Shown: positions 17,067 to 23,763 of the stretch, piece by piece | Layout: every line of letters starts with the position of its first letter | Numbering within the stretch: the stretch's first letter is position 1 | Notes under the pieces: generated by a model | What the model saw: only the letters and a program-made list of their open reading frames with translations | Told to the model about the DNA's origin: nothing | The model's database searches: none | NCBI GenBank assembly: GCA_017473225.1 | Contig: JAFUMG010000042.1 | Coordinates: 1-35,195, forward strand | DNA from: Oscillospiraceae bacterium | GTDB taxonomy: Bacteria > Bacillota > Clostridia > Oscillospirales > Oscillospiraceae | Direction: 5' to 3' | Length of the DNA stretch: 35,195 nt | Program-made: the position numbers and the translations under genes

Positions 17067-18224
17067 TTATCCCAAAATCTCTTCCAGCGCCTTCAAGGCC
17101 TTCTCCACATCCTCCGGGGTGTTGCTCCAGCCGAAGGAAAAACGGATGGTGCCGGTGGGATAGGTACCCAGGGTCATGTGGGCCGAGGGGGCGCAGTGCA
17201 GGCCCACCCGGGTCATGATCCCATGGTCCGCGTCCAGCTCATAGGCCGCCTGGGACAGCTCCTTCGTCAGGGTCTGGATGCTGACCACGCCAGTGCGGCC
17301 CTGGCAGGTCCGCTTTCCGATGATCCGCAGCTTTCCCGCCGCTTCCAGGGGTGCCAGTCCCTCCAGGAACCGGGCGGTCAGGGCCAGCTCATGATCCCGG
17401 ACCGTATCAATGCCCCGCTGGGCCAGCCATTCCAGTCCCGCGTGAAGTCCCACGATGCCCGGCAGATTCATGGTGCCCGGCTCGAAGCGGTCCGGCATAA
17501 AGTCCGGGATCTCCTCCGTATGGCTGATGGAGCCGGTGCCGCCGGAGAGCAGTGGGTCAATCAGCGGGATCATCTCTTCCTTTAAAATAAAGCCGCCGAT
17601 GCCCTGGGGGCCCAGCAGGCCCTTGTGCCCCGTGAAGGCCAGGGCGTCGATGCGCATCCGCTCCATATCGATGGGCAGGACGCCGGCGGTCTGGGCGCAG
17701 TCCACAATGAATTTCAGACCGTGGGCATGGCAGAACTGCCCGACCTCCGCGATGGGCAGCACCGTGCCGCAGACATTGCTGGCGTGCATCATGGCGACGG
17801 CCTTCGTATTGGGCCTGCGCAGCTTTTCCAGCTCCTCCATTTTCAGCTCGCCGGTCTCGCCGCAGGGGATCCGGTCAAATTCCACCCCCAGCTTCTCCAG
17901 CTGGCGGAGGGGGCGCATCATGGCGTTGTGCTCCATGGAGGACACCAGCACATGGTCCCCCGGCTTCAGGAAGCCCTTCAGGATCACATTCAGGCTCTCC
18001 GTGACGTTCTTCGTAAAGACCACATTCTTGCAGTCGCCGCCGTGAAACAGCTCCGCCAGCATCTGCCGGGTCTCGAAGACGGTCTCCTCCACATCATAGG
18101 CTCCGTCGTAGCAGCCCCGGTTGATGTTGCAGCCCTGGGCCGTCATATAGGTGTACACCGCCCGCGGAACCGCCTCCGGCTTCGGGAAGGTGGTGCTGGC
18201 GTTATCCAGATAAATCTTCTCCAT
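17067..18224 (-). CDS. Cysteine desulfurase-family PLP enzyme (selenium-linked type)
   Basis: This 385-residue class-V aminotransferase fold protein is likely to liberate sulfur or selenium from cysteine or selenocysteine as an enzyme-bound persulfide. The N-terminal YLDNASTTFPKPEAV, the PLP lysine in FTGHKGLLGPQG (about 202-213), and the catalytic cysteine in RVGLHCAPSAH (near residue 340) are all present. This pattern fits the EF2568-type subfamily found with orphan selD and selenium-dependent molybdenum hydroxylases rather than housekeeping IscS. GAGGAG precedes the ATG. It has its own promoter (18255-18283), divergent from yedE. The selenium role is inferred from neighbours. Sulfur delivery to a molybdenum cofactor is the main alternative. 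Confidence 0.88.
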   Translation of the reverse strand: MEKIYLDNASTTFPKPEAVPRAVYTYMTAQGCNINRGCYDGAYDVEETVFETRQMLAELFHGGDCKNVVFTKNVTESLNVILKGFLKPGDHVLVSSMEHNAMMRPLRQLEKLGVEFDRIPCGETGELKMEELEKLRRPNTKAVAMMHASNVCGTVLPIAEVGQFCHAHGLKFIVDCAQTAGVLPIDMERMRIDALAFTGHKGLLGPQGIGGFILKEEMIPLIDPLLSGGTGSISHTEEIPDFMPDRFEPGTMNLPGIVGLHAGLEWLAQRGIDTVRDHELALTARFLEGLAPLEAAGKLRIIGKRTCQGRTGVVSIQTLTKELSQAAYELDADHGIMTRVGLHCAPSAHMTLGTYPTGTIRFSFGWSNTPEDVEKALKALEEILG

Positions 18225-18254
18225 TTGGGCTCCTCTGTTTCTCCTGTTTTGTAC

Positions 18255-18283
18255 ATGATAACATATATTTATTCAAATTTCAA
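18255..18283 (-). promoter_or_regulatory. Promoter of the cysteine desulfurase-like gene
   Basis: On the minus strand TTGAAA (18278-18283), 17 bases, TATCAT (18255-18260). It faces away from the yedE promoter, with only about 30 bases between the two -35 boxes, so one regulator (the adjacent LysR is the obvious candidate) could control both directions. Confidence 0.7.
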
Positions 18284-18315
18284 ATCAAATCAACATTTTA
18301 ATTAATAAATTTTAG

Positions 18316-18344
18316 TTGCCCGCTGAAAAACACCGTGCTATACT
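18316..18344 (+). promoter_or_regulatory. Promoter of yedE-tusA-DUF3343
   Basis: TTGCCC (18316-18321), 17 bases ending in TGC (extended -10), TATACT (18339-18344). The -35 is weak, which suits an activated promoter. Confidence 0.65.
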
Positions 18345-18378
18345 TGACTTATCCCAAACTATGGAGGTAGAATAAGAA

Positions 18379-19497
18379 ATGAAACTGAAAAATGAAAAGC
18401 TCGCCATCGCGCTGGCCGGTCTGGGCATCGGCATCATCGCGGCACTGCTGGTGCTCTTCGGCAATCCCACCAACATGGGCTTCTGCATCGCCTGCTTCCT
18501 GCGTGATACCGCCGGCGGTCTGAAGCTCCACAGCGCCGCCGTCGTGCAGTATGTCCGCCCCGAGATCATCGGTCTGGTGCTGGGCAGCTTCATCATGGCT
18601 TCCCTCAACAAGGAATGGGCCCCCAAGGGCGGCTCCGCTCCCCTGACCCGCTTCATCCTGGGCTTCTTCGTGATGGTCGGCTGCCTGGCCTTCCTGGGCT
18701 GCCCCTTCCGCATGATCCTGCGTCTGGCCGGCGGTGACCTGAACGCCGTCTTCGGCCTGATCGGCTTCGTTGCCGGCATCCTGTGCGGCGTGTTCTTCCT
18801 GAACAAGGGCTACTCCCTGAAGCGCACCTACAAGCAGCCCAAGCTGGAGGGCGCTGCCTTCCCCATCATCCAGGTGATCGTTCTGGTCCTGCTGGTGGGC
18901 TTCTCTTCCCTGCTGGCCTTCTCCGAGTCCGGCCCCGGCTCCAAGCACGCTCCCATCATCATCGCCCTGGCTGCCGGCCTGATCGTCGGCGCTCTGGCAC
19001 AGCGCACCCGTCTGTGCATGGTCGGTGGCATCCGTGACGCCGTCCTGTTCCGTGAATTCAAGCTCCTGCTGGGCTTCATCGCCATCTTCGTTGCCGCCCT
19101 GGTCGCCAACCTGATCCTCAACGGCACCCAGGAGGCCACCTTCTTCAAGCTGGGCACCCAGAGCCAGGCTGTCTCCCACAGCGCGCAGCTGTGGAACGTG
19201 CTGGGCATGATGCTGGTTGGCTTCGGCTGCACCCTGCTGGGTGGCTGCCCCCTGCGTCAGCTGATTCTGGCCGGCGAAGGCAACACCGACTCCGCCGTCA
19301 CCGTTCTGGGCCTGATCGTGGGCGCCGCTTTCTGCCACAACTTCGGTCTGGCAGGCGCCGCCGACTCCGTCAACGACGCCGGTGAGTACATCGTCGGCGG
19401 CCCCGGCATCAATGGCAAGGTCGCCGTGATCCTCGGCCTGATCGTGGTCACCATCATCGCCTGTGTCAACACCTTCGGCAAGAAGGAAGAGAAGTAA
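18379..19497 (+). CDS. yedE: YedE-family putative selenium transporter
   Basis: This 372-residue integral membrane protein has about ten hydrophobic segments and belongs to the YeeE/YedE sulfur-transport family. Four cysteine-containing motifs typical of these carriers are visible: MGFCIACF (about 34-41), LGCPFRM (about 113), RLCMVGG (about 212) and GGCPLRQ (about 290). They are thought to pass thiosulfate or a selenium species across the membrane by thiol chemistry. GGAGG lies 15 bases upstream of the ATG. It is first in an operon with a TusA-like protein and a DUF3343 protein, then selD. This is the usual setting of the selenium-linked YedE branch. Selenium as substrate is inferred from that context. 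Confidence 0.88.
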   Translation: MKLKNEKLAIALAGLGIGIIAALLVLFGNPTNMGFCIACFLRDTAGGLKLHSAAVVQYVRPEIIGLVLGSFIMASLNKEWAPKGGSAPLTRFILGFFVMVGCLAFLGCPFRMILRLAGGDLNAVFGLIGFVAGILCGVFFLNKGYSLKRTYKQPKLEGAAFPIIQVIVLVLLVGFSSLLAFSESGPGSKHAPIIIALAAGLIVGALAQRTRLCMVGGIRDAVLFREFKLLLGFIAIFVAALVANLILNGTQEATFFKLGTQSQAVSHSAQLWNVLGMMLVGFGCTLLGGCPLRQLILAGEGNTDSAVTVLGLIVGAAFCHNFGLAGAADSVNDAGEYIVGGPGINGKVAVILGLIVVTIIACVNTFGKKEEK

Positions 19498-19515
19498 TCG
19501 AAAGGAGCAATTACA

Positions 19516-19716
19516 ATGCTGGACGCAAGAGGACTTTCCTGCCCCGAACCCGTTGTCATGATCCGCAAGGCCATGGCTTCCAAGGCAAATGAATACACCA
19601 TGGTGGTCGATAACGTGACCTCCAAGGAAAATGTCACCCGCTATGCCGAGCATCAGGGCTACACCGTCACGGTGAGCGAGAACGGCGGCGAGTACACCCT
19701 GACTATTAAGAAATAA
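19516..19716 (+). CDS. TusA-like sulfur/selenium carrier (YedF N-domain type)
   Basis: This 66-residue protein has the TusA fold signature LDARGLSCPEPVVMIRKAM. The cysteine in CPEP (residue 9) is the carrier thiol. Full-length YedF has a second DsrE-like domain of about 120 residues; here only the TusA domain is encoded and no DsrE domain follows. AAAGGAG precedes the ATG, 18 bases after yedE. It probably accepts a persulfide or perselenide from the desulfurase-like enzyme at 17067 or hands on what YedE imports. That ordering is inference. Confidence 0.85.
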   Translation: MLDARGLSCPEPVVMIRKAMASKANEYTMVVDNVTSKENVTRYAEHQGYTVTVSENGGEYTLTIKK

Positions 19717-19728
19717 GAGAGTTTTATC

Positions 19729-19974
19729 ATGACTTACATTGCGACCTTCTTCTCCCACTTCGGCGCCATCCGGTATAAAAAGCTCTGCGAGAGCAAGGGC
19801 TGGCCCGCCCGGGTCATGCCGGTCCCCCGGGACCTGAGCAGCAGCTGCGGCACCTGCGTCCGCTACGAGGGCAGCGAGCTTTGTCCCTCCGACCAGATGC
19901 CCGAGGAAGTGGAGCAGATCGTTGAGGTGACGCAGAGCGGCTACGTCTGCCGCCACCGGGCAATGGACAGCTGA
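19729..19974 (+). CDS. DUF3343 putative Se/S carrier protein
   Basis: An 81-residue protein of the DUF3343 family. The opening MTYIATFFSHFGAIRYKKLC is typical, followed by VMPVPRDLSSSCGTCVRYEG with a CGTC pair (about residues 40-43) near a lysine/arginine-rich pocket. Family members travel with selenium genes and are thought to carry selenium or sulfur on the cysteine. It starts 12 bases after the TusA-like gene with a weak GAGAG ribosome site, so it may depend on coupling. There is no promoter of its own. Confidence 0.82.
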   Translation: MTYIATFFSHFGAIRYKKLCESKGWPARVMPVPRDLSSSCGTCVRYEGSELCPSDQMPEEVEQIVEVTQSGYVCRHRAMDS

Positions 19975-19983
19975 AAACATCCC

Positions 19984-20015
19984 CAGTAGGGAACGCTCCC
20001 GGGCGTTCCCTACTG
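19984..20015. repeat. Stem-loop after DUF3343
   Basis: CAGTAGGGAACGC (19984-19996) pairs perfectly with GCGTTCCCTACTG (20003-20015). No T-run follows, so it is more likely an mRNA-processing or stability hairpin or an intergenic repeat than a terminator. Confidence 0.6.
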
Positions 20016-20021
20016 AAATAT

Positions 20022-20191
20022 GTCATTGCGAGCCAGCGTGCACGCTGGCGTGGCAATCCCCCGGATTTTCCGGGAACCTACAAAGATAGGAACTGTAGTT
20101 TTCCCAGAGACACCAAAGTCTTTTGACATCCGGCCTCCATGCGCCGCCGCAGGGGATTGCCACGCCAGTGTGCGCACTGGCTCGCAATGAC
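20022..20191. repeat. Palindromic repeat copy 2, lacking terminal repeats
   Basis: The two 36-bp arms (20022-20057 and 20156-20191) and interior are homologous to 1283-1453 and 21387-21557, but the AAATTGTAGTTT ends seen on the other two copies are absent. It lies between DUF3343 and selD on the presumed operon transcript. With the hairpin just before it, it could uncouple selD expression from yedE. Confidence 0.75.
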
Positions 20192-20254
20192 AGCAAATTC
20201 GGGGCACCGCAGCAGCTTTTCAACAAAACAACAAACCGCAACAGGAGGAACTCA

Positions 20255-21292
20255 ATGGAAACCGAAGTAAAAATGACGAAGCTCGCCAAATGCGCCGGCT
20301 GCGGCGCCAAGGTGGGCGCGGGCACCCTGGCCAAGATGCTGGACGGCTTCAAGACCCACTATGACCCCAAGCTGATCGTGGGTTACGATAAGTCCGACGA
20401 CGCCAGCGTCTACTATCTGGACAAAAACACCGCCCTGGTGCAGACCACGGATTTCTTCCCTCCCATCGTGGACGATCCCTACCTCTACGGCCAGATCGCC
20501 GCCACCAACGCCATCTCCGACATCTACGCCATGGGCGGCGAGCCGAAGCTGGCCCTGAACATCATGTGCGTCTCCGACCAGATGGACAAGCACGCCGTTC
20601 AGGAGGTCCTGCGGGGCGGCTATGACAAGGCCTACGAGGCCGGCCTGATCATCACCGGCGGCCATACCATCAACGGCGCCGAGCCCATCTACGGCCTGGC
20701 GGTGTCCGGCTTCGTGCATCCCGACAAGGTGCTGACCAATTCCGGCGCGCTGCCCGGCGATGCCCTGATCCTGACCAAGCCCCTGGGCGTGGGCATCCTG
20801 ACCACCTCCGCCAAGGCGGACATGGTGGCGCCCGAGGTCATGGACCGGATCTACGCTCAGATGGCGACGCTGAACAAGGCCGCCCGGGACATCATGGTGA
20901 AATACAGCGTCCACAGCTGCACCGATGTCACCGGCTTCTCCCTGATGGGCCACGGCTACGAAATGGCCCAGGGCAGCGGCGTGACCCTGCATATCAAGAC
21001 CGCCGATGTGCCCTACCATCCCGAAGCCTACGAGCTGGCGGAGATGGGCTTCATCCCCTCCGGTGCCTACCGGAACCGGGAATTCGCCGAAGCGGGCGTC
21101 AAGAATGTGGCCGGCGTCAGCCGGGCGCTGCAGGACATCTTCTTCGATCCCCAGACCAGCGGCGGTCTGCTTTTCGCCCTGCCCGCTGAGGAAGCAGCGG
21201 AATGCCTTGCCGAGCTGAAGCAGTCCATCCCCGCGGCAGCCATCATCGGCTACGTCACCGAAGAGCTGGACGCTTCCATCTATCTGGAGTAA
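20255..21292 (+). CDS. selD: Selenide, water dikinase (selenophosphate synthase)
   Basis: A 345-residue enzyme making selenophosphate from selenide and ATP. The flexible N-terminal active-site loop reads CAGCGAK: C16 and K19 align with the essential C17 and K20 of E. coli, while the non-essential second cysteine is alanine. The enzyme uses cysteine, not selenocysteine. Further typical motifs: DDASVYYLD, TTDFFPPIVDDP, ATNAISDIYAMGG and GGHTINGAEP. The start at 20255 is chosen because AGGAGG lies just upstream; the longer open frame reads into the repeat. No selA, selB, tRNA-Sec gene or in-frame UGA is visible here. Together with the molybdenum hydroxylases this suggests the selenium-cofactor trait of orphan SelD genomes, although sel genes could be elsewhere. 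A terminator follows. Confidence 0.95.
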   Translation: METEVKMTKLAKCAGCGAKVGAGTLAKMLDGFKTHYDPKLIVGYDKSDDASVYYLDKNTALVQTTDFFPPIVDDPYLYGQIAATNAISDIYAMGGEPKLALNIMCVSDQMDKHAVQEVLRGGYDKAYEAGLIITGGHTINGAEPIYGLAVSGFVHPDKVLTNSGALPGDALILTKPLGVGILTTSAKADMVAPEVMDRIYAQMATLNKAARDIMVKYSVHSCTDVTGFSLMGHGYEMAQGSGVTLHIKTADVPYHPEAYELAEMGFIPSGAYRNREFAEAGVKNVAGVSRALQDIFFDPQTSGGLLFALPAEEAAECLAELKQSIPAAAIIGYVTEELDASIYLE

Positions 21293-21303
21293 ATGAACAG
21301 CCA

Positions 21304-21340
21304 AAAGCCCTGCCGGGAAAACCCCGGCAGGGCTTTGTTG
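21304..21340 (+). terminator. Intrinsic terminator of selD
   Basis: 14-bp stem AAAGCCCTGCCGGG/CCCGGCAGGGCTTT with a short A-rich loop and a T-rich tail, 11 bases after the stop. Confidence 0.85.
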
Positions 21341-21351
21341 TTCTTGGGTTC

Positions 21352-21611
21352 AAATTGTAGTTTATAGTGCAGTTAAAAAGAAGTATGTCATTGCGAGCCA
21401 GTGCTCACACTGGCGTGGCAATCTCCCGATTCTTCCGGAACCTTACAGAGAAGAAAACGGTAGAATGCACCTAGAAACACTCAGCTTTTTGGTGTCCAAC
21501 CGCATTGCGCCGCCGTAGGGGATTGCCACGCCAGTCTGCGGACTGGTTCGCAATGACAGCGTATTTTTTAGATGCCGCAACCACTATTCAACAGTGCGCC
21601 AAACTACAATT
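21352..21611. repeat. MITE-like element with AAATTGTAGTTT ends, copy 3
   Basis: A 260-bp element from AAATTGTAGTTTA (21352-21364) to AAACTACAATT (21601-21611), same length and layout as 1248-1507, with 36-bp arms at 21387-21422 and 21522-21557. It fills the space between convergent selD and the small membrane-protein gene, ending 8 bases from the latter's stop. Confidence 0.75.
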
Positions 21612-21618
21612 CCCCCCC

Positions 21619-21762
21619 TCACTCCTTCTTCCGATTCAGCGCAGCAATGATACCGACGCCGATGACGCTGATGGACACCACAGCGCCCCAGCCGTCGTTG
21701 TACAGCTCCGCGAAGCCGCCGGCAAGCAGGCTCAGGATTCCATAACAAATCGCTTCAAACAT
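21619..21762 (-). CDS. 47-residue predicted membrane peptide
   Basis: A small ORF of 47 codons plus TGA, beginning MFEAICYGILSLLAGG and ending AALNRKKE. It has two short hydrophobic stretches (about 4-17 and 26-42) separated by FAELYNDGWGA, and a positively charged C-terminus. A good ribosome site, GGAGGTACTGCT, precedes the ATG, and only 12 bases separate it from the stop of the amidohydrolase gene upstream, so it is very likely translated from the same mRNA. I do not recognise the family. It could be a small membrane anchor or partner of the amidohydrolase or a transporter accessory. Support is the ribosome site, spacing and hydrophobic pattern; function unknown. Confidence 0.65.
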   Translation of the reverse strand: MFEAICYGILSLLAGGFAELYNDGWGAVVSISVIGVGIIAALNRKKE

Positions 21763-21774
21763 AGCAGTACCTCC

Positions 21775-23358
21775 TTAAAGGATCTGCCCGCCGAAATGGT
21801 CGGTGAATTCGCCCTCAAGCAGGGCGGGCTTGCCCATGACGAACACCGTGTCCATGCCGGCGGCCAGCTGGTCGGGCTTCTGCCAGGTGCCGGTCTGGTG
21901 GATGTTGGCCAAATCGAACAGGCACAGGTCCGCGTCCCTGCCAATGGCGATCTCTCCCTTCTGCTTCAGGCCGAAGCGCCAGGCAGGCAGGCCGGTGATC
22001 TTGTGCACCGCCTGCTCGATGGTCAGACAGCCCCGCTCCCGGACATAGTGCTCCAGCAGTCTCGGGATATTGCCGTAAACTCTGGGGTGCATCAGGCCGT
22101 TCTCGGGATAGGTGGCGTCGGAGATGACGCTGGAATAGGGCTCCGCCAGGATCCGGTCGATGTCATCCTCGCTGGTGATCCGGTCAATCATGGCGGGAGT
22201 GCAGTGCTCGGAAGCCAGCAGGTCGAAGAGGGCGTCGTAGGGGTCCTTCCCCTGCATCGCCGCGATCTCGATGATATTCTTGCCCTCGTATGCCTGATTT
22301 TCCGGCAGGCGCAGGGAGGTGGCCTGGATATTCTCAAAGCCCACCAGCAGGGAGATGTTCTCGAAGTCCCTTCCGGTCTTCATGCGCTCTTTCATAATGG
22401 CCCGCTTTTCGGGGTCCAGCAGCGCCTCTGTCAGGGCATCCATGCCGCCGGCCTGGAACTCGGGCGGGAGCACATGGATCAGCTGAGTGGAGCCGGCGGG
22501 ATAGGGGTACACATCGCAGGTCACGTCCACCCCTTCCGCCCGGGCAGCCCGCAGCAGCTCGATCATTTTCGGCACGCAGCGGTCCCAGTTTCGGGTGCCG
22601 ATGGCCTTCAGATGGCTGATCTGCATGGGGGTATTCAGAGCTTTGGCAACGGTAAGCATCTCCTCCAGCGCCTCCACCACCTCGTCGCCCTCCTGGCGCA
22701 TATGGACGGTGATGACGGTGCCGGAATCCCGGAGGGGCTCCAGGGACTTGATCATTCCCTCGGTATCATAGAAGCACTCAGGGGCATAACCCAGACCCAG
22801 GCTGACGCCCAGAGCGCCCTCCGCCAGACCCTGCTCCAGCAGCTGCCAGATGAATCGGTACTGCTCGTCGCTGAGCTTTCCGTCGTAGAAGCCGGCGGCG
22901 CAGCCCCTGAGGGTGCCCATGCCCACCAGGATGCCCGAGTGGATCCGCTGGGGCACCCGGGACAGCTGCTCTTTATACTCCGCCACGGTGGTGAAATCGC
23001 AGCCCGCGGGCATATCGCCCACCACAGGGGCCAGATAATCCAGGATCTCCTGGCGGTGGGGCCCCCGGACCGGGCACATGGACAGGCCGCAGTTGCCGTT
23101 GATCACCAGGGTCAGGCCCTGGGCCAGCTCCGCCTTGCCGTAGCCGGGCCGGAAGGCCGCGGCCTCGCCATGTCGGTGGACATCGATAAAGCCGGGAGTC
23201 AGGAATCTTCCCCGGGCGTCGATGACCCGCTCCGCGGCGGCGCCCGCCAGGTCGCCCACCGCCTCGATCTTTCCGTCCCGGATGCCCACATCACCGGCGA
23301 AGGGCGCCTTTCCGGTCCCGTCCACGATCCTGGCATTTTGGATCAGATAATCAAACAT
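21775..23358 (-). CDS. N-acyl-D-amino-acid deacylase family amidohydrolase
   Basis: This 527-residue metal-dependent hydrolase is of the D-aminoacylase (COG3653) type. Motifs in order: FIDVHRHGE (H61, H63), INGNCGLSMCP with the metal-bridging cysteine, SLGLGYAPECF, TVHMRQEGDE, ISHLKAIG, CDVYPYPAGST, then SDATYPENGLMHPRVYGN and GRDADLCLFD. The metal ligands appear complete. The start at MFDYLIQNARIVDG is chosen because GGAGG lies at the right distance; an ATG two codons earlier is too close and the longer frame has no ribosome site. Its promoter is at 23390-23418. The usual role is release of D-amino acids from N-acyl forms. Beside purine genes it could instead open or deacylate a ureide-like intermediate; this is speculation. 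Confidence 0.85.
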   Translation of the reverse strand: MFDYLIQNARIVDGTGKAPFAGDVGIRDGKIEAVGDLAGAAAERVIDARGRFLTPGFIDVHRHGEAAAFRPGYGKAELAQGLTLVINGNCGLSMCPVRGPHRQEILDYLAPVVGDMPAGCDFTTVAEYKEQLSRVPQRIHSGILVGMGTLRGCAAGFYDGKLSDEQYRFIWQLLEQGLAEGALGVSLGLGYAPECFYDTEGMIKSLEPLRDSGTVITVHMRQEGDEVVEALEEMLTVAKALNTPMQISHLKAIGTRNWDRCVPKMIELLRAARAEGVDVTCDVYPYPAGSTQLIHVLPPEFQAGGMDALTEALLDPEKRAIMKERMKTGRDFENISLLVGFENIQATSLRLPENQAYEGKNIIEIAAMQGKDPYDALFDLLASEHCTPAMIDRITSEDDIDRILAEPYSSVISDATYPENGLMHPRVYGNIPRLLEHYVRERGCLTIEQAVHKITGLPAWRFGLKQKGEIAIGRDADLCLFDLANIHQTGTWQKPDQLAAGMDTVFVMGKPALLEGEFTDHFGGQIL

Positions 23359-23389
23359 GACCATTCCTCCTCGTTTTCCTGTTTTTGAT

Positions 23390-23418
23390 ATTGTAGCACT
23401 CCGGGCGGAGCTTTGCAA
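23390..23418 (-). promoter_or_regulatory. Promoter of the amidohydrolase and small membrane peptide
   Basis: On the minus strand TTGCAA (23413-23418), 17 bases, TACAAT (23390-23395). The spacer holds the dyad CTCCG-CC-CGGAG, a possible operator between the boxes. Confidence 0.7.
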
Positions 23419-23703
23419 TCACCGCCTTTTTCTGTATCTATTTCTTTTGGACCCAAAAGCTGGAAAAATATCCGGTGAAGGCCGCCTTTTTGTGGATATT
23501 TTCAGTCGGAAAATATGGAATTACCAAATGAGGCCTGGTATTTCTGGGCATACTGCCCAATTTGAGCTTGCCAATATCGGCAGTCTGCCATCAATTTTTC
23601 CTTGAATTTTGTAAAGTCTGATGGTATACTTTTTATAGGCCTAACCATTTTGGCGTCCTTGTTGCGCCCTTTTGGCGGCGGTATCCCCGGCTGTGCTTTT
23701 CCC
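23419..23703. other. AT-rich intergenic stretch between two minus-strand genes
   Basis: No firm gene. An inverted repeat AAAATATCC (23465-23473)/GGATATTTT (23494-23502) is present. An open frame on the minus strand (23502-23648, 48 codons plus stop) has an AAGGA box but rare codons for this genome (AGG, ATA, AGT) and no recognised relatives. A plus-strand promoter-like pair lies at 23602-23630. Confidence 0.4.
23602..23630 (+). promoter_or_regulatory. Orphan plus-strand promoter-like sequence
   Basis: TTGAAT (23602-23607), 17 bases ending in TGG, TATACT (23625-23630). It points into the 3' end of the regulator gene on the opposite strand, with no plus-strand gene downstream until ssnA. It may drive an antisense or small RNA, or be a chance match in AT-rich DNA. 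Confidence 0.3.
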
Positions 23704-23744
23704 AGGAAATAAAACAGCAGTCCGGAGATTCCCCGAACTGCTGT
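23704..23744 (-). terminator. Intrinsic terminator of the YheO/DauR-like gene
   Basis: On the minus strand ACAGCAGTTCGGGGA pairs with TCCGGACTGCTGT and is followed by TTTTATTT, about 20 bases past the stop at 23764. Confidence 0.82.
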
Positions 23745-23763
23745 AAACCGATATTCCGGACCT

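Noticed and set aside
20255-20320. Selenocysteine in SelD or in the XDH enzymes
   Set aside because: The SelD active-site residue is encoded by TGC and no in-frame TGA interrupts any of the genes, so selenium use would be as a cofactor.
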